NCBI GenBank assembly: GCA_015661095.1
Contig: JACVQI010000011.1
Coordinates: 1 to 19,074 of the forward strand
Length of the DNA stretch: 19,074 bases
Source: Gammaproteobacteria bacterium
Lineage (GTDB): Bacteria; Pseudomonadota; Gammaproteobacteria; Eutrophobiales; Eutrophobiaceae
Direction of reading: 5' to 3'
The position numbers and the translations under genes are program-made. Below, one piece after another: positions 17,510-19,074 of the stretch (the stretch's first letter is position 1; the number at the start of each line of letters is the position of its first letter). Under the pieces are notes generated by a model, which was given only the letters and a program-made list of their open reading frames with translations, did no database searches and had not been told where the DNA came from.

Positions 17510-17833
17510 ATGCCATTTATAGTGACTGAAGCTTGCATCAAATGTAAGTACACAGACTGCGTGGAAGTCTGCCCTGTGGATTGTTTCCATGAAGGACCGA
17601 ATATGCTGGTCATCGACCCTGACGAATGTATCGACTGCACGTTGTGCGAGCCGGAATGTCCCGTTGAAGCCATCATGTCGGAAGATGATGTTCCCGAGAA
17701 TCTACAGGAATTCATCGCTTTGAATGCTGAGCTGGCAAAGGAATGGCCGGTGATTAACGAAATGAAAGATGCACCTGGGGACGCCGACGAATGGAAGGAC
17801 AAAACCGGAAAAATCAAACTTCTGGAGCGTTAA
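17510..17833 (+). CDS. fdxA: Seven-iron ferredoxin (3Fe-4S plus 4Fe-4S)
   Basis: This 107-residue soluble electron carrier closely resembles Azotobacter vinelandii ferredoxin I. By comparison with that protein, C9, C17 and C50 should bind the 3Fe-4S cluster. C21, C40, C43 and C46 should bind the 4Fe-4S cluster. C12 and C25 match its non-ligand cysteines. The characteristic CIKCKYTDCVEVCPVDCF block (9-26) and the long C-terminal extension LQEFIALNAELAKEWP (about 65-80) are both present. The ATG at 17510 follows AAAGG by nine bases. It lies 101 bp after mutS; the mutS-fdxA order is known in Pseudomonas. Its redox partner is not encoded nearby. Confidence 0.97.
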   Translation: MPFIVTEACIKCKYTDCVEVCPVDCFHEGPNMLVIDPDECIDCTLCEPECPVEAIMSEDDVPENLQEFIALNAELAKEWPVINEMKDAPGDADEWKDKTGKIKLLER

Positions 17834-18390
17834 GCAGGGATAATCTTCGAGATATTAGTTTATCCCGCCCCTCGCCACGCCATATCTATGCAACGAATGC
17901 TGTCGCGATACCGCCAGCAGATATTAATGGTTATCTACCAGGGGTTTTATTAACCGTCATTATTATCCTGTCATCATTGCTGACCACTGTTGTGGTTCAA
18001 GCCGCTGAAATTTACAAATGGGTGGATGAGAATGGCAAAGTCCATTTTGGCGATCGCCCCGAAGCCCGGACGGCAGAAAAGATCATTATTCACAACTCCG
18101 CGCATGGAGATACGACCTATCAAAATGAAGTGGAAAAACAGACTAAGCTTCTGGAAGTCTACACTGATGAAAGACAGGAGCAGCAGCAATTGAAAGAAAA
18201 AGCCAGGGAAGACAAAGCAACTAGAGTCAAGAATTGCAATCTGGCAAAAAATAACCTTGCCGGGATGAAAACGGCGAGTTTTCTCTATGAACCCACCAAG
18301 GATCCATTTAATCCACGGGTTTTGAGCCAGGCGGAAAGGGGCGCGGAAACCGCCAAAGCAGAAGCTGCGGTTCAGCAGTGGTGTAAATAG
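17791..18390 (+). CDS. DUF4124 domain protein, exported; start uncertain, possible frameshift
   Basis: The reliable part begins near 17944: a hydrophobic stretch GVLLTVIIILSSLLTTVVVQ ending in an AA signal-peptidase-like site, then the DUF4124 core AEIYKWVDENGKVHFGDRPE. A charged, Gln- and Glu-rich helix follows, and two cysteines lie in the C-terminal part (NCNL and the terminal QQWCK). Proteins of this family are periplasmic or envelope proteins of unknown function in gamma- and betaproteobacteria. The only in-frame ATG (17791) lies inside fdxA and would add about 50 unnatural residues. A second frame starting with ATG at 17888 encodes a basic leader, MQRMLSRYRQQILMVIYQ, that would join this gene exactly if the GGGG at 17941-17944 had one more G. 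The stop at 18390 is secure. Confidence 0.72.
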   Translation: MEGQNRKNQTSGALSRDNLRDISLSRPSPRHIYATNAVAIPPADINGYLPGVLLTVIIILSSLLTTVVVQAAEIYKWVDENGKVHFGDRPEARTAEKIIIHNSAHGDTTYQNEVEKQTKLLEVYTDERQEQQQLKEKAREDKATRVKNCNLAKNNLAGMKTASFLYEPTKDPFNPRVLSQAERGAETAKAEAAVQQWCK

Positions 18391-18475
18391 TTTAAGCCAT
18401 CTCCATCAGGTATTCGGGCTCTTCTGCCATCGATACGGCCCGGCTTTTGCGTAACAATTACCCCGATATACATCA

Positions 18476-19074
18476 ATGGGATCGAGAGCTATCCCGGATA
18501 ATCAACATTGGCTAGTTGGTCTGCTGATCTCGATACTGTTCGTGGCAATTGCTACCGGGAATCTATTCGGACCGGGTCAAGGCAATCTAGTGAAACTATT
18601 TTTTTCTCCTGTCCTTGATCAGGCCTCGGCCAATATTGCTAAGTCGACCGAACTTGTCGTCCCAGACTGGTCTGGCATACCGGAAATCGTGCTGGCAGCG
18701 GAAGCACTGCACTACGCCCATCAACAGAATGTCATCCATCTCGATATCAAACCCGGCAACATCATGTACATACCGGAATCCGCGACTATAAAAATCACTG
18801 ACTTCGGCATAGCAAGAATTACAGATTCGAGCAAGACCAAAACCGGCATAGTACTCGGCACTCCATCTTATATGTCGCCAGAGCAACTGACAGGCAATAG
18901 AATCCTGAATGGAAGGACAGATCTGTTCTCGCTGGGGGTTACATTTTCCAGTTACTCTGTGGTGAATTACCGTTTATGGGTGAGTCCATGGCAGCCCTGA
19001 TGGTGAAGATTACCAAGGCACCGCATCGTAATATTTCTGATATCCGACCTGATTTAATAAAAAATATACCTGCT
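18476..19074 (+). pseudogene. Decayed Ser/Thr protein kinase, truncated and frameshifted, running off the window
   Basis: One frame gives a hydrophobic N-terminal segment (HWLVGLLISILFVAIATGN) and then enters the C-lobe of a Hanks-type kinase without any N-lobe: no glycine loop or VAIK lysine is present. The C-lobe shows AAEALHYAHQQNVIHLDIKP, NIMY, ITDFGIARITDSSKTKTG, GTPSYMSPEQ and DLFSLG. The catalytic HRD is HLD (18737-18745). At 18944-18949 the frame breaks; restoring one base between 18947 and 18948 continues YQLLCGELPFMGESMAALM and IRPDL to the window end. The family resembles proteobacterial CHASE2-kinase proteins, and the N-terminal hydrophobic segment could be their first membrane helix joined by an internal deletion. 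The gene is probably inactive. The 85-bp gap before it has no visible gene. Confidence 0.75.

Noticed and set aside
17837..17866. Inverted repeat GGGATAA/TTATCCC just after fdxA as a terminator
   Set aside because: The stem is short and AT-rich with a 16-nt loop and no T-run after it, so it is not convincing.
18391..18460. Minus-strand string of about 20 codons (RKSRAVSMAEEPEYLMEMA then stop)
   Set aside because: It looks protein-like and could be the tail of a lost gene, but it is closed by an upstream stop and I do not recognise the family.
1..19074. CRISPR array, rRNA or tRNA genes, intact insertion sequence
   Set aside because: No regularly spaced direct repeats, conserved RNA gene sequences or complete transposase frames were seen; the only mobile-element trace is the REP/RAYT debris at the left end.

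Overview
The window looks like chromosome from a gammaproteobacterium. The gene content fits: a PrmB-type L3 glutamine methyltransferase beside aroC, mutS followed by an Azotobacter-type seven-iron ferredoxin (fdxA), a DUF4124 envelope protein, and many PAS/GAF/GGDEF/EAL signalling proteins. By eye the base composition is roughly balanced (about half GC). The genus cannot be named from this sequence alone.

Layout. Positions 1-540 hold no intact gene. They carry several REP-like hairpins and the N-terminal stub of a REP-associated (IS200-like) transposase, plus a perfect 19-bp palindrome. Positions 557-8603 are a signalling block: a 1430-residue PAS/GAF sensor with GGDEF and EAL domains on the minus strand, then, divergently, a 907-residue soluble hybrid histidine kinase and an OmpR-type response regulator. 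Downstream lies a minus-strand remnant (8612-8932) matching only the C-terminus of an EAL-HDOD protein. A minus-strand operon follows, in transcription order GAF/HD-GYP gene, prmB, aroC (12679 down to 8957). Then come htpG (minus, with a good sigma-32-type promoter) and divergent mutS, fdxA and a DUF4124 gene with an uncertain start. The window ends in a decayed Ser/Thr kinase gene.

How the genes fit together. Three genes belong to cyclic-di-GMP families: GGDEF-EAL, HD-GYP and the EAL-HDOD remnant. Two of these are intact and lie close to a kinase/regulator pair, so a linked phosphorelay and c-di-GMP module is plausible but inferred. prmB and aroC are housekeeping genes, apparently transcribed behind the HD-GYP gene; prmB begins one codon after the HD-GYP stop, in the same frame. 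The most unusual points are the kinase's N-terminus (an Hpt-like helical segment and two receivers that have lost key residues), the HD-GYP/prmB junction, and the REP/transposase debris at the left end. I saw no CRISPR array, rRNA, tRNA or intact insertion sequence, and nothing that I can firmly call a wholly new system.
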